The translations under genes and the position numbers were made by a program. Source: an uncultured Veillonellaceae bacterium (GTDB taxonomy: Bacteria; Bacillota; Negativicutes; Selenomonadales; Selenomonadaceae). Taken from it: DNA of 64,000 bases. A model generated the notes under the pieces. It was not told the DNA's origin. It made no database searches and saw only the letters and a program-made list of their open reading frames with translations. This document shows positions 1 through 7,602 of the stretch, piece after piece; the stretch's first letter is position 1; the number at the start of each line of letters is the position of its first letter. Location of the stretch: the NCBI GenBank assembly GCA_902785705.1, contig CACZZN010000002.1:895-64894 (forward strand), given 5' to 3'.

Positions 1-97
1 GTCAGCAGTTGATGGCTATTTTGAACAATATCGGGAACCTAACGAAAAATTTGCATCACTATGTTCTTTTAAGTACAAAAATTAATGTCGTTTACTA
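1..97. other. left flank outside the element, no gene seen
   Basis: AT-rich sequence left of the first 16-bp repeat. I see no recognisable gene, only a short reading frame without a credible ribosome site. If the repeat is a true attachment core, this is ordinary chromosomal DNA bordering the insertion. Confidence 0.4.
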
Positions 98-113
98 TAA
101 CTATTCGCTAACT
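98..113 (+). repeat. candidate attL core (16-bp direct repeat)
   Basis: TAACTATTCGCTAACT is identical to 13701-13716; the bases on either side differ, so the match is exactly 16 bp. It lies 23 bp beyond the stop of the HEPN gene, the outermost cargo gene. Confidence 0.65.
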
Positions 114-136
114 GCAATTATCCTATCAAATCCACA

Positions 137-481
137 TTATTCATTCTCTTCAAACCTCTTTTTGATTTCTTCCAATTCCCGCACCAGCTCTGGCATATCA
201 TCAGAAATAATCTCCCAAATGAGCCGTAGATTTACGCCGTCGTAATCGTGGACGATACGATTCCGCAAACCATAAATTTGCGCCCACGCCACCTGAGAAT
301 TTTCCTGCTTGAAATCCTCACCCAATTTCGTGGTCAGTTCCCCGATTTGGCTGAGATTGAACACGCACGCCTCAATGCGCATATCATTGGAACGAAACTC
401 ATCGTAGGAAATGCCTCTGCAATATTCGCATATCTTGGCTGCATAACGGAGCATTTTATCAACAATAATCCTATCGCGCAT
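137..481 (-). CDS. HEPN-domain toxin of a MNT/HEPN system (DUF86 family)
   Basis: A 114-residue all-alpha protein of the HEPN/DUF86 family. It contains the RX4H nuclease-type motif RNRIVH followed by DYDG near residues 83-92, as in HepT-type toxins that cleave RNA. It is the downstream partner of the MNT nucleotidyltransferase gene, overlapping its 3' end by 11 bases, the usual layout of type VII (HepT/MntA) toxin-antitoxin pairs, in which the MNT protein AMPylates a Tyr of the HEPN toxin. The start is the ATG at 481; a TTG 12 codons upstream is possible but less likely. It is the gene nearest the left attachment repeat, a common position for element-stabilising toxin-antitoxin cargo. Confidence 0.85.
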   Translation of the reverse strand: MRDRIIVDKMLRYAAKICEYCRGISYDEFRSNDMRIEACVFNLSQIGELTTKLGEDFKQENSQVAWAQIYGLRNRIVHDYDGVNLRLIWEIISDDMPELVRELEEIKKRFEENE

Positions 482-776
482 ATATTTCAATTCCCGTTTG
501 TTTGATTTCTTCGGCAATTCTCGACTGCGGTTCGATATGAGTCATATCAAGTACATCTATATCTTTGTCATCCAGAGCCTCCCGCAGTTCCTCCACGAAG
601 CCCATAAATTTTAATCCGCGCAGATTACTGTCTACCAATAAGTCTACATCGCTCTTCGGTGTCGCTGTGCCTTTGCCATAGGAACCGAAAAGAATCGCCT
701 GTCGAATCTGATGACTGCTAAAAATCGGCTGCAATCGACGCTTGATTTCATCGAAGGTAAAAATCCTCTCCGGCAT
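471..776 (-). CDS. MNT-domain nucleotidyltransferase antitoxin (MntA-like)
   Basis: A 101-residue minimal nucleotidyltransferase. The GSYGKG box (about residues 31-36) followed by KSDVDLLVD gives the two metal-binding aspartates of the Pol-beta superfamily; a third acidic position is in DKDIDVLD. In known MntA/HepT pairs this protein AMPylates and silences the HEPN toxin. The start ATG at 776 follows a strong AGGAGG-type site. The HEPN gene begins inside its 3' end, so the two are translationally coupled. Confidence 0.85.
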   Translation of the reverse strand: MPERIFTFDEIKRRLQPIFSSHQIRQAILFGSYGKGTATPKSDVDLLVDSNLRGLKFMGFVEELREALDDKDIDVLDMTHIEPQSRIAEEIKQTGIEIYAR

Positions 777-998
777 ATCAGTCCCTCCTGTTCACGAATA
801 GCTCGGTAATCTTTTCCGAAATCTATCAATAGTATATGAGCGGTTGGTTCATGGCAGTGACTCCTCTTAGGGATAGTATACCACAGGACGAGCAATCTTT
901 CCATAGCCAGGGAAGTCGCACATGAACTGCACTCTGCTATAAGGATGTGGTGAACGTTGATAGAGGGTACGCCGTTTTCATAGGGATGACTCAAAAGA

Positions 999-1049
999 AA
1001 CAGGATTTGCCAGCTATCTTTTAACGGAGGTTGCTAGGCAAGTCCTGTT
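999..1049. repeat. imperfect inverted repeat
   Basis: AACAGGATTTGCC (999-1011) is the reverse complement of GGCAAGTCCTGTT (1037-1049) with one mismatch, around a 25-base spacer. It lies just downstream of the restriction-enzyme remnant on the minus strand. It could be the terminator of that lost gene or the end of a small mobile repeat. Confidence 0.4.
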
Positions 1050-1059
1050 GTTCGTCGAG

Positions 1060-1206
1060 TCAAGCTATGATTATTCTTGGTTTCTCGTTGGTCATGGTCT
1101 TCACGTCGAAGCCGTAAGGCTGCATGACGGCTTTGCCATTGGCTTGATGGGCTTTGCGGAGGTCAGGGAGCATCGTTGACTCATCGTAGAGAGGTGCCAC
1201 GCTACT
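1060..1206 (-). pseudogene. C-terminal remnant of an MmeI-like (type IIL) restriction-methyltransferase
   Basis: On the minus strand, codons from about 1206 to the stop at 1060 read APLYDESTMLPDLRKAHQAN, then GKAVMQPYGFDVKTMT. This resembles the conserved C-terminus of MmeI-type restriction-modification proteins, which end with a region like LYDPxTMPPELxKAHQANDxAVMxAYGF. Only about 48 codons survive, upstream codons run into noncoding sequence at a palindrome, and the last residues diverge, so it is a decayed fragment. The identification rests on remembered family similarity. Confidence 0.5.
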
Positions 1207-1409
1207 GGTACCAGTAGTCGATAAAATCTATTCGTCTTTCAACATGTTACATTTACTTTCATCCAGTTTCTAAGTCTTTCATATTTTTCTTCCACAAAAT
1301 CTATTGTTGTTATTTGACACAATTAGTTGTTTGATTTAGATTTTTTCTGATGCAGTATTGGCGGATTTAGACAAGCGAATGTAGAATTTATTTATAAGCA
1401 ACCCTTAAC

Positions 1410-2387
1410 TCAAACTGGTCTATACGGTATACGCGACGGAAAAACACGTATTTCAGCGTTAGACATAGAATAAACTGATTGAAGCATATTAACAAATGCT
1501 TTATAAATGATATTTTCATATGGTGTTGGACCGATAATGATATGGTCTAAAATATCATCAAAATTGTCTTCACATAGTTTTAGCTTTGAGACTTGTTGTA
1601 CCACTCCACGTGCACAACAAGTCTCAAGTTTTACACCTCCACTGTGAGCTATAATTCTCCATTCCTGTTCTTCCCTGAATCCTGGGTGTTTGATAGACAC
1701 GATTGCATATCTCAACAAATTCACAAAAAACGAGAAAAGAGTATCGGGGGGTACTCGATGTAGCATATCTTCATTTTCCACAATGCTATCAGTAAGTACA
1801 TTAACCTCTGATAAGAATTCATCATCGTCGAGATATGCTACAGGTGTCACTGTAATATTATTGTTCCTTTCATAATCTTGAAAACGGTACCCTGGCTTAA
1901 ACACAAAAGCTACACCGTTATCTCCACCATAAGCTCTCCACATAGATAATCTGCCATATCTGTCAGTACTTACATCATGTTCGGTAAAACAAACTATATA
2001 AGTATTATGCACCCAGCTGATTTGCTCGTAAAAAAATTGGTGTAACGCTTTTGAAAATATATTATCTCCATTAGAATTACAAAAATTTCCCATCGATTTT
2101 TTCAGTCTTTCACCAGCATTACGAAACGCTTTATCTTCACTGGTAGAATCAACAAAAAACAGTTTGTTGATTTTGCTTATGCCATAATTGACCTCACTAT
2201 AATCGTTCATAGCGGAGGCATTACGCAACCAGAACTCTCTGTTTTCCAAAATTTTTTTCGCCGTAATTGTATTTGTATAATAGGCTAAACATTTACCGTC
2301 AGTCTCAAACCGATTTATTTGTCTAAACGCATACGGCATCAAGATTTGAAAGATTTTTTCTCGTAGATTATTCTCTAACACATTCAT
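1410..2387 (-). CDS. DUF2971 family protein
   Basis: A 325-residue soluble protein with the DUF2971 signature blocks: LAYYTNTITAKKIL followed by LRNASAMNDYSEV in the N-terminal third, WRAYGGDNGVAFVF in the middle, and HPGFREEQEWRIIA in the C-terminal third. The biochemical function of DUF2971 is unknown; such genes are common in the accessory cargo of islands. I place the start at the ATG at 2387, preceded by AAGGAG at good spacing; a TTG 25 codons upstream has no ribosome site. It is monocistronic and AT-rich, unlike the replication genes of the element. A defence role is possible but only inferred from location. Confidence 0.8.
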   Translation of the reverse strand: MNVLENNLREKIFQILMPYAFRQINRFETDGKCLAYYTNTITAKKILENREFWLRNASAMNDYSEVNYGISKINKLFFVDSTSEDKAFRNAGERLKKSMGNFCNSNGDNIFSKALHQFFYEQISWVHNTYIVCFTEHDVSTDRYGRLSMWRAYGGDNGVAFVFKPGYRFQDYERNNNITVTPVAYLDDDEFLSEVNVLTDSIVENEDMLHRVPPDTLFSFFVNLLRYAIVSIKHPGFREEQEWRIIAHSGGVKLETCCARGVVQQVSKLKLCEDNFDDILDHIIIGPTPYENIIYKAFVNMLQSVYSMSNAEIRVFPSRIPYRPV

Positions 2388-2554
2388 TTGTCCACTCCTT
2401 ACCCATGACACGGTGTACTTCAGTATGTATCTTAATATATCCTGCAATACTATAGTAGACAACGTAATGTTTTATACTTAAGCTTGTAAACGGCCTTTAC
2501 ACAAGACTGCACGATGAGCCATGCAAGCACAATTTTCAATGACGTTTATACTAT

Positions 2555-3481
2555 TTATTCTATCAAAAATGACGTAATATATACCTCATACACAGCATCC
2601 TTTCCGAAGGCTTGATTCATTTTCTTCTTTATTGTGGTCTTAAGATGGTCTTGCGTATCTGCATTAAATTCTCCATTTTTCATCGATTTAACGATAGGAA
2701 GCAAAACATCCCACGTTTTTTCTTCTGCAGACTCATTCCATCTGTCATTTAATATCAATTCTCTGTTGTTAGGATTAATTTCTAATACAATAGCTATTTT
2801 TATAGTTTTACCAGCTCCGATTGGAACGCTTATCCCTTGTTTTTTATCGCCTAATTTTACAAATATTCCAGGCTCGTGAGACTTATTGTCTTGGGTAACA
2901 GTTACTGTATTTGGAATGGATTCCTGTTTTAAGGAATCAGTTTTTTCGGAGATTGTCTCTATACCAAAAATAATAACTCCCATTAGAACCATCCCCAGTG
3001 ACACATAGGAGAGCATTCTAAGTAGAGATTGTTTTTCAGACGAAACACCTTCATTGTGATTCGCGTTTTTCTCTAATGTAGATATTTGCAAGGGGTTTCC
3101 ACCATACTTATTATCTCCTTTTGTCCCTTCTTTCAAGAGCAATACTAAGCCGAAAATAAGATTGACAAAAGGAACTAACGATAGCAGTACCCACCATGGA
3201 GATGAGTTGAAATCCTTAAGCCTTCTTATCTGCAACATGATTACAGAAATTATAGCAATGACACTAAATAATCCTGTCGCTATGAGAAAAATCGAGGAAA
3301 AAATCAATAAATATGAATTATCTGTACTGGTTGCTATTTCACTCAAGATTTCGGATAACGCACTCAAGAGGCAACTGCTTACCACAAGTATCATAATGCG
3401 TTTTAGATATCGCAATCTATTGAGACGGCTATCATAGCTAAAAAATTTTTCTTTAATACCTTCATCGTGACAATATGCCAA
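2555..3481 (-). CDS. membrane protein, DUF805 domain fused to a FliL-like C-terminal domain
   Basis: About 308 residues. The first third has paired hydrophobic segments and the DUF805 signature RRLKDFNSSPWWVLL followed by a second helix and KGDNKYG. A further transmembrane helix near residues 155-175 is followed by a domain of roughly 110 residues that runs beta-rich (GKTIKIAIVLEIN), a charged helix region, and ends YITSFLIE, resembling the periplasmic domain of FliL. This would be a membrane-anchored extracytoplasmic sensor or stator-like protein. The best start is the TTG at 3481, which has GAGGAG 6 bases upstream; the ATG at 3523 has no ribosome site. The DUF805 call is firm, the FliL resemblance is by eye. 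Confidence 0.65.
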   Translation of the reverse strand: MAYCHDEGIKEKFFSYDSRLNRLRYLKRIMILVVSSCLLSALSEILSEIATSTDNSYLLIFSSIFLIATGLFSVIAIISVIMLQIRRLKDFNSSPWWVLLSLVPFVNLIFGLVLLLKEGTKGDNKYGGNPLQISTLEKNANHNEGVSSEKQSLLRMLSYVSLGMVLMGVIIFGIETISEKTDSLKQESIPNTVTVTQDNKSHEPGIFVKLGDKKQGISVPIGAGKTIKIAIVLEINPNNRELILNDRWNESAEEKTWDVLLPIVKSMKNGEFNADTQDHLKTTIKKKMNQAFGKDAVYEVYITSFLIE

Positions 3482-3563
3482 TGTTATCTCCTCTTTTCTC
3501 GCAATATGTATCACTAAACGCATAGAACATAAACAGAATCAGATATAAAAGCCAGCAAATCTT

Positions 3564-3923
3564 TCAGGTATCCATGTATCTTGTTCCTTTGTTTTTCTCG
3601 TTGTTTTTCCTTCTCCGATGAATCGGGAGCCACTTCTGGTACTGGTCGTATTCCAAGGATACGGGCTGGATATCGACACCGTGATTCTCGTTGAAATCAT
3701 AGGTACATGTTGACAAGGCGTAATCCCGTTCCTGAATGGAACTGTCTTTAAGTCCGAGCAGAATCAGGATATCTATGTCGGAATCCGGGGTAAAGTCCCC
3801 ACGGGCATAGGAACCGAACAGGATGACTTTTTTCAGGTGTGTCCCGTAGAGACGCTTCAAAACGGAGACATATTGCGTCAGCAGCTTATTGAGGACGGTG
3901 GATTTTGCACCAGAAGCAGACAT
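3564..3923 (-). CDS. orphan MNT-type nucleotidyltransferase
   Basis: 119 residues with the Pol-beta nucleotidyltransferase motif GSYARGDFTPDSDIDILILL, giving the GSxxRG loop and the DxD pair, and a third acidic region near GVDIQPV. It belongs to the MNT antitoxin-like group but has no adjacent HEPN gene. The C-terminus after WLPIH turns abruptly into a basic low-complexity tail (RRRKNNEKNKG...), where relatives usually continue with a short helix ending in a glycine; it may be truncated or frameshifted. The ATG at 3923 has GGGAGG upstream and is preferred over the TTG 5 codons earlier. Confidence 0.7.
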   Translation of the reverse strand: MSASGAKSTVLNKLLTQYVSVLKRLYGTHLKKVILFGSYARGDFTPDSDIDILILLGLKDSSIQERDYALSTCTYDFNENHGVDIQPVSLEYDQYQKWLPIHRRRKNNEKNKGTRYMDT

Positions 3924-4022
3924 GTCAGCACCTCCCAACGTGGTATATTCTCATAAGGATAGATTCTACGGATGGCTCGGGATTTCCTGCCGGTGATTCC
4001 TGTTTTCCCATCCCACTAAAAA

Positions 4023-4055
4023 AACGTGCAGGCGCCGTGATAAGCTCTGCACGTT
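4023..4055 (-). terminator. rho-independent terminator of the wHTH-primase operon
   Basis: AACGTGCAG (4023-4031) pairs with CTGCACGTT (4047-4055); on the minus strand the stem is followed by a run of T. It separates the replication genes from the AT-rich cargo genes. Confidence 0.85.
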
Positions 4056-4103
4056 CTTTTGTCTTATCGCTTCGGTTTTCTCATCCGAGGATTGCACCCG
4101 CAT

Positions 4104-5150
4104 TTATCGGTTTCCTATCCTGATTTTGAGCTGACGTCGCACGTAGTCGTAGGCTTCCCGTTTCGTGCAATCAGCCAGATGCTCAACGACGGAGAAGATG
4201 TCCACGTATCTTCCATGCGTGACAGGGCAGTTCGTACTGCAAACGTAGAGCCATTTGCCATGCCGATAATCGATGCCCGCACTCGGGTTGTTGTCCTCAT
4301 GGTCTGGGAACACGCAATGAAATGACCGGGGCAGGGAAAGGAATTCACGGAGATTGAACTGCTTGGCCATCTCATAGAATTCTTTACGATTGCCTACGAC
4401 AGTCTCCTCAACATCAAGATTCAGGTCTTCCAGAGCCGATACCGCTCGCAACCTGTCATTATCAGGTGCAGGCGATTTACCCAGCTCAGATGCATTGAAT
4501 ACTGCCTGCACTGTAGAAGACTCTATGTCTGGATATAGCGACCGATAGACATCACAGGCATCCCGTATAGCTGCCGTGCTATCATCGAGCTGTTCCATGA
4601 AGTCCTCCATCGTGTACCGAAGCGGTCGTGCGCTGACGATTTTCACTCGGAACGGTTCACAGCCATCCTTCTTGTGTATGCTGTTCGGCAGTCGAAGTAT
4701 CTGGGCAGGATTGCCCACCACCTTATCGGCGATACCGATAACGTCTTTGATTCGCCGGACGTGTTCCATGTAGGATTCTTTCTTGCTGAACTCCGACGGC
4801 TTCAAACTCCAGTAGACATGAAATCCATTGCGGCTTTCCACCACCACCGTAGGTTTTGGCAGCAAATGGATGACCTCTTTCATAGACTTCTTGCGTCGTT
4901 TGACCTCATCCATCGGGAGATATCTGCCATCAGCGGTTTTTCCAGCATCTATGTCGATGAAGAAATTACGAACCTCCGTCACATTTTCCTCCCTGCGCTG
5001 TCCGTTCACCTTGTTCGGAGTGAAAAACACGTTGTAATTGGTCGGCAGATTGGGACGGTATACAGCGCGCTTTCCTTTGATGAACCTGTCAGGCGGCTCG
5101 TCGTTTAGGACGTAATGGTTGAATACCGGCATATCAAATCCCACGAACAT
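4104..5150 (-). CDS. primase-like protein: AEP-type domain plus zinc-finger domain
   Basis: 348 residues. The N-terminal domain resembles the archaeo-eukaryotic primase fold of mobile-element replication proteins: FFIDIDAG near residue 65 supplies the acidic metal ligands, VVVESRNGFHVYW follows, and NPAQILRLPNSIHKK is the equivalent of the conserved RxPxxxHxK block. The C-terminal part (about 275-345) has HCVFPDHEDNNPSAG and YVCSTNC, a C-H-C-C pattern like the CHC2 zinc finger of DnaG-type primases. It probably starts replication of the excised element. The ATG at 5150 overlaps the stop of the upstream gene (TGATG), so translation is coupled. No helicase domain is present, so the host helicase would be needed. 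Confidence 0.7.
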   Translation of the reverse strand: MFVGFDMPVFNHYVLNDEPPDRFIKGKRAVYRPNLPTNYNVFFTPNKVNGQRREENVTEVRNFFIDIDAGKTADGRYLPMDEVKRRKKSMKEVIHLLPKPTVVVESRNGFHVYWSLKPSEFSKKESYMEHVRRIKDVIGIADKVVGNPAQILRLPNSIHKKDGCEPFRVKIVSARPLRYTMEDFMEQLDDSTAAIRDACDVYRSLYPDIESSTVQAVFNASELGKSPAPDNDRLRAVSALEDLNLDVEETVVGNRKEFYEMAKQFNLREFLSLPRSFHCVFPDHEDNNPSAGIDYRHGKWLYVCSTNCPVTHGRYVDIFSVVEHLADCTKREAYDYVRRQLKIRIGNR

Positions 5151-5917
5151 CACGCTCCTACTATTTCATCCATGTAATCACTCATCCATCGGACAGTTCG
5201 CTGTGCATGAACCATGTCCCAATCAACGCTGTTACGGAAATGCTCTATCACTTCCTTTTCATGCTGGATTTGCCGTTCCATGGCCTGCAAGGCTTGTGAC
5301 TGCGGTGCGCTCTCCGTGGGCGGTGCAATCACGATTTCGTCATCGGTAGCAATCTCCATCGGCGCAGAGGTTTCACCAAGCAGATTCGCGACCAATTCCT
5401 GCTTGCGGGGGGAGAGATACGGGTATACATCATAGCGGAATGCGAATGCCATTTCCTCTGTCATGAGATTGTGGGATTCCACTGCGTAAACCGGATTGAT
5501 GAGGTACCTCTTGCCCGCGCAGTGGGGTATCTCCTGATAAATATGCCTCTCCTTCAAGATGCTACGGAACCTGTACCATGAGGATTTCGACATTCCGAGA
5601 TAGTCCTGAATTTCGCGCTCGCTTCGAAGCGGAACCAATCTTTTTGCGGAACAATCGTAGCGGCAGATTTCTCCCTTGCGATTCACGTTCAGAACCAGTC
5701 GGAAAAAATAGCCTAACTGTTCGGTACTGAGAACGTGGACAAATTCGTTGAGCTTTGCATGATTATAGAGCTTGGTTCCGTTCTTGTCTCCGAAGACCTG
5801 TACTGCGTCGCCATCCTGCCAAGTCTTCGTTGCTTTCTGATAATAGACGGTTTCCTGCAAGCGGCCATTTTCATCACGATGGTCTACAGTCCCCATCTCA
5901 TACTGATACACTGCCAT
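5150..5917 (-). CDS. winged-helix DNA-binding protein, candidate replication initiator
   Basis: 255 residues. Residues 60-150 look like a winged-helix domain: LSTEQLGYFFRLVLNV, a basic region, the recognition helix EIQDYLGMSKSSWYRFRSILKER, and a wing ending YLINPVYAV. This arrangement is seen in RepL-like plasmid initiators and phage replication regulators of Firmicutes. A negatively charged linker and a C-terminal helical region (QALQAMERQIQHEKEVIEHFRN) follow, probably for oligomerisation or contact with the primase. First gene of a two-gene operon with the primase-like gene, behind a near-consensus promoter at 5961-5989. The start ATG at 5917 follows GAGGTG. Confidence 0.6.
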   Translation of the reverse strand: MAVYQYEMGTVDHRDENGRLQETVYYQKATKTWQDGDAVQVFGDKNGTKLYNHAKLNEFVHVLSTEQLGYFFRLVLNVNRKGEICRYDCSAKRLVPLRSEREIQDYLGMSKSSWYRFRSILKERHIYQEIPHCAGKRYLINPVYAVESHNLMTEEMAFAFRYDVYPYLSPRKQELVANLLGETSAPMEIATDDEIVIAPPTESAPQSQALQAMERQIQHEKEVIEHFRNSVDWDMVHAQRTVRWMSDYMDEIVGA

Positions 5918-5960
5918 GTTGTTTCACCTCATTCAATATCTACTTTATCGTCCTAAATTT

Positions 5961-5989
5961 ATTGTAGTATTGCTCTTGTAGAGTGTCAA
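5961..5989 (-). promoter_or_regulatory. sigma-70-type promoter of the wHTH-primase operon
   Basis: On the minus strand TTGACA (5984-5989) and TACAAT (5961-5966) are separated by 17 bases. The spacer contains the small inverted repeat CTCTACAAGAG, a possible operator for the HTH regulators encoded nearby. Confidence 0.8.
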
Positions 5990-6036
5990 CCAGATGCCTT
6001 TCGTAAGGGTACGCATGCAAAATGATTCCTGTTCGG

Positions 6037-6083
6037 TTCCCATCTCTGGGAATCCGAATATTTCCTTTTCCCAGAGATGGGAA
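6037..6083. repeat. nested 16-bp inverted repeats, candidate origin or operator
   Basis: TTCCCATCTCTGGGAA (6037-6052) is exactly inverted at 6068-6083, with a 15-base spacer. Each arm is itself a palindrome TTCCCA-N4-TGGGAA, so the site is two identical dyads. It lies about 50 bp upstream of the promoter of the candidate initiator operon, where iterons or operators are expected. Confidence 0.65.
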
Positions 6084-6154
6084 AGGGATAAAATCCTGCC
6101 AACCCTTGATAATACTAGCCGAAACAGTGATTTCGGGTAAGGCTAATTTTACAT

Positions 6155-6660
6155 TCGTTATATAAGCTATGTATAACGAACTGCAAAACGGAGCCGTTAA
6201 AATTTAGATAACTCATCCGCAGAGGATTCGGCAAAGTTGAAACAAAATCAGACAGAGGGGGAGAGCTGTCCTTGGAATATCGCAACAGAGCACAGCATCT
6301 CACTAGGTTCTTTCAAGGAGCGATGGTATCAAAGCTTTGTCCGTAGCACAAATACCAATCTCCCCCCTCTGTTTGATTTGATTCAGCCGTTCGCCACCAT
6401 CAGCTAACGTAGTGTTTCCTACCCAACTGTCATCACAGTAAGCTGTCGAATCGGTATCAAGAACCGTAACTAGAAGCCCGATAAGGTTAATTACCGGATA
6501 CAAATCTTGAACCTGCACATTCTTACGATGAAGTGCGGCCCTAGGGGAACGTGAATCCCCATATAGAACGAAACGGGTGCGTCCAAGTAGTCCTGAACTA
6601 CCAAACCGTACCCGTTTTTTCGTTTTCCCAAAAACTAGTATGAGTCTCTTTTTCAGAACC
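6155..6660. other. hairpin-rich non-coding region
   Basis: Several independent dyads: TTCGTTATA/TATAACGAA (6155-6163, 6173-6181); an imperfect inverted repeat of about 21 bases (6245-6265 with 6358-6379, core ACAGAGGGGG); GGGGAACGTGAATCCCC (6544-6560); and a strong stem of AACGAAACGGGTGCG (6567-6581) with 6607-6624, enclosing GTAG/CTAC and ending in a T-run. No convincing gene is present. It may contain a replication origin, a structured RNA, or terminators for the convergent regulators. Its position between the regulators and the primase operon favours an origin. Confidence 0.5.
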
Positions 6661-6663
6661 TAG

Positions 6664-7053
6664 TTAATCCTGTTGTCTCGACCTGCGGAGCCTCATGAAC
6701 GGGTTACGAGAGCGGTCATCTGCGCTCGGAATCACTCCGAGTGCTACCGCATCTAGCACGGGTCTCCGTTGAAGCTCGATTAATCGAAGAGCCGTGATGT
6801 ACGAACTCTCGATAAGAGGCCGTCTCTGAACGGGATTGCCCGCTTCGAAACTGGCTATCGTGGACTCACTGGCGCCTATCATCTGCTTCATCTCTCGACG
6901 TGTAACACGGAGGGTTTCTCTAGCCCTTCGATATCCCCGGCCTTGACGAATCCACTCATCCCGATGCTCTTCGACGAATCTCCGATGTGCCTCTTGATTT
7001 TCGCGAACTCGTATGCCTATCTGTTCTTCTAACGTCATATCGTCGTCACCCAT
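6664..7053 (-). CDS. HTH (Xre-like) regulator
   Basis: 129 residues. Residues 45-100 contain a helix-turn-helix of the Xre/phage Cro type (LRVTRREMKQMIGASESTIASFEAG). The N-terminus is a charged helix (TLEEQIGIRVRENQEAHRRF) and the C-terminus is Arg-rich. The start ATG at 7053 lies one base beyond the stop of the upstream HTH gene and has GGAAGGGAG overlapping that gene, so the two are a coupled regulator pair. Probably a repressor or antirepressor that sets the balance between the divergent arms; the target is unknown. Confidence 0.7.
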   Translation of the reverse strand: MGDDDMTLEEQIGIRVRENQEAHRRFVEEHRDEWIRQGRGYRRARETLRVTRREMKQMIGASESTIASFEAGNPVQRRPLIESSYITALRLIELQRRPVLDAVALGVIPSADDRSRNPFMRLRRSRQQD

Positions 7054-7054
7054 G

Positions 7055-7288
7055 TTAAACATCTCCCTTCCTGTAATCATCTTCTACTCTCGTAACCACC
7101 TGCTGAATGGAATCCCCGTAGAAGGAGAGCAGCCGAAACAAGAAATCCTCTTTCATGGGAGTTTGCCCCAACTCGTACTTACTCAGTTGACTCGTACTAA
7201 TCCCCATGTGCCGGGCTACCTCCTGAAGCGTGTACCGTTTCAACAGGCGAAGATTCCGAAGTGCCTCTCTGTCTAGTATCTCAACCAT
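7055..7288 (-). CDS. Xre-family HTH repressor
   Basis: 77 residues, almost entirely an Xre/Cro-type DNA-binding domain: LRLLKRYTLQEVARHMGISTSQLSKYELG, then a short C-terminal helix. The start ATG at 7288 follows GGGAGGCG. It is the first gene of the leftward regulator operon and faces the rightward operon across a 300-bp region, the classic immunity-region layout of phages and satellites, where the repressor binds operators between divergent promoters. Confidence 0.8.
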   Translation of the reverse strand: MVEILDREALRNLRLLKRYTLQEVARHMGISTSQLSKYELGQTPMKEDFLFRLLSFYGDSIQQVVTRVEDDYRKGDV

Positions 7289-7602
7289 GCTTTATCGCCT
7301 CCCTTTGACTCTGTATTACGTTTTGCTCAGTAGCATATTCTCACTCGAAGAATAAAATTTTTATCTAGTGAAAATTCCTATAGGAAACTCGCATGTTGTT
7401 ATTTTTCGAACCTACTACGATGACCATAGATTGAGTCCCGATTCTGTAATAAGAGCCCCCCCGGGTGAGGTCTCAGTGACCATCAGGATAAATCTGCACA
7501 ATATAATGAAAGGAAGTGTCTGCCCATGTTAGGACTTATCACCAACCGCGCCCCACCAGTCTACTTTTAGACTAAGACCTTACGAGATTGGAGGAATGTG
7601 AA
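7289..7602. promoter_or_regulatory. divergent control region between the two arms
   Basis: Holds the start signals of both arms. For the rightward arm a TATAAT box at 7502-7507 stands with a poor -35, suggesting activator dependence. ATTCT-N7-AGAAT type dyad sequence (about 7340-7357) is a candidate operator near the leftward start. A 14-codon frame at 7526-7570 and a small stem AGTCTA/TAGACT (7559-7574) precede the first rightward gene. Confidence 0.5.
7526..7570 (+). CDS. possible 14-residue leader peptide
   Basis: ATG at 7526 to TAG at 7568-7570 encodes MLGLITNRAPPVYF. AAAGGAAG precedes it, about 12 bases away, and the stop overlaps the hairpin AGTCTA-CTTT-TAGACT. The frame lies just downstream of the TATAAT box, so it would be the first frame on the rightward transcript. 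A regulatory leader is possible; chance cannot be excluded for so short a frame. Confidence 0.3.
   Translation: MLGLITNRAPPVYF

Larger units (their letters stand above)
777..1409. other. gene-poor cargo DNA with degraded sequence
   Basis: No intact gene. This 630-bp stretch holds the promoter region of the MNT/HEPN pair, an imperfect inverted repeat at 999-1049, a restriction-enzyme remnant at 1060-1206, and a perfect 16-bp palindrome (CTACTGGTACCAGTAG) at 1202-1217 exactly where the remnant loses its reading frame. Confidence 0.5.

Noticed and set aside
644-994. Minus-strand frame of 116 codons upstream of the MNT gene
   Set aside because: Mostly overlaps the MNT gene in another frame and its upstream region; no motif or ribosome site.
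1314-1342. Plus-strand TTGACA-17-TAGATT promoter-like sequence
   Set aside because: No plus-strand gene follows; the downstream region is the 3' end of the DUF2971 gene. AT-rich DNA readily gives such matches.
6303-6518. Minus-strand frame of 71 codons in the hairpin region
   Set aside because: No ribosome site, no recognised motif, and it overlaps one arm of an inverted repeat. Noted because the composition is not obviously random.
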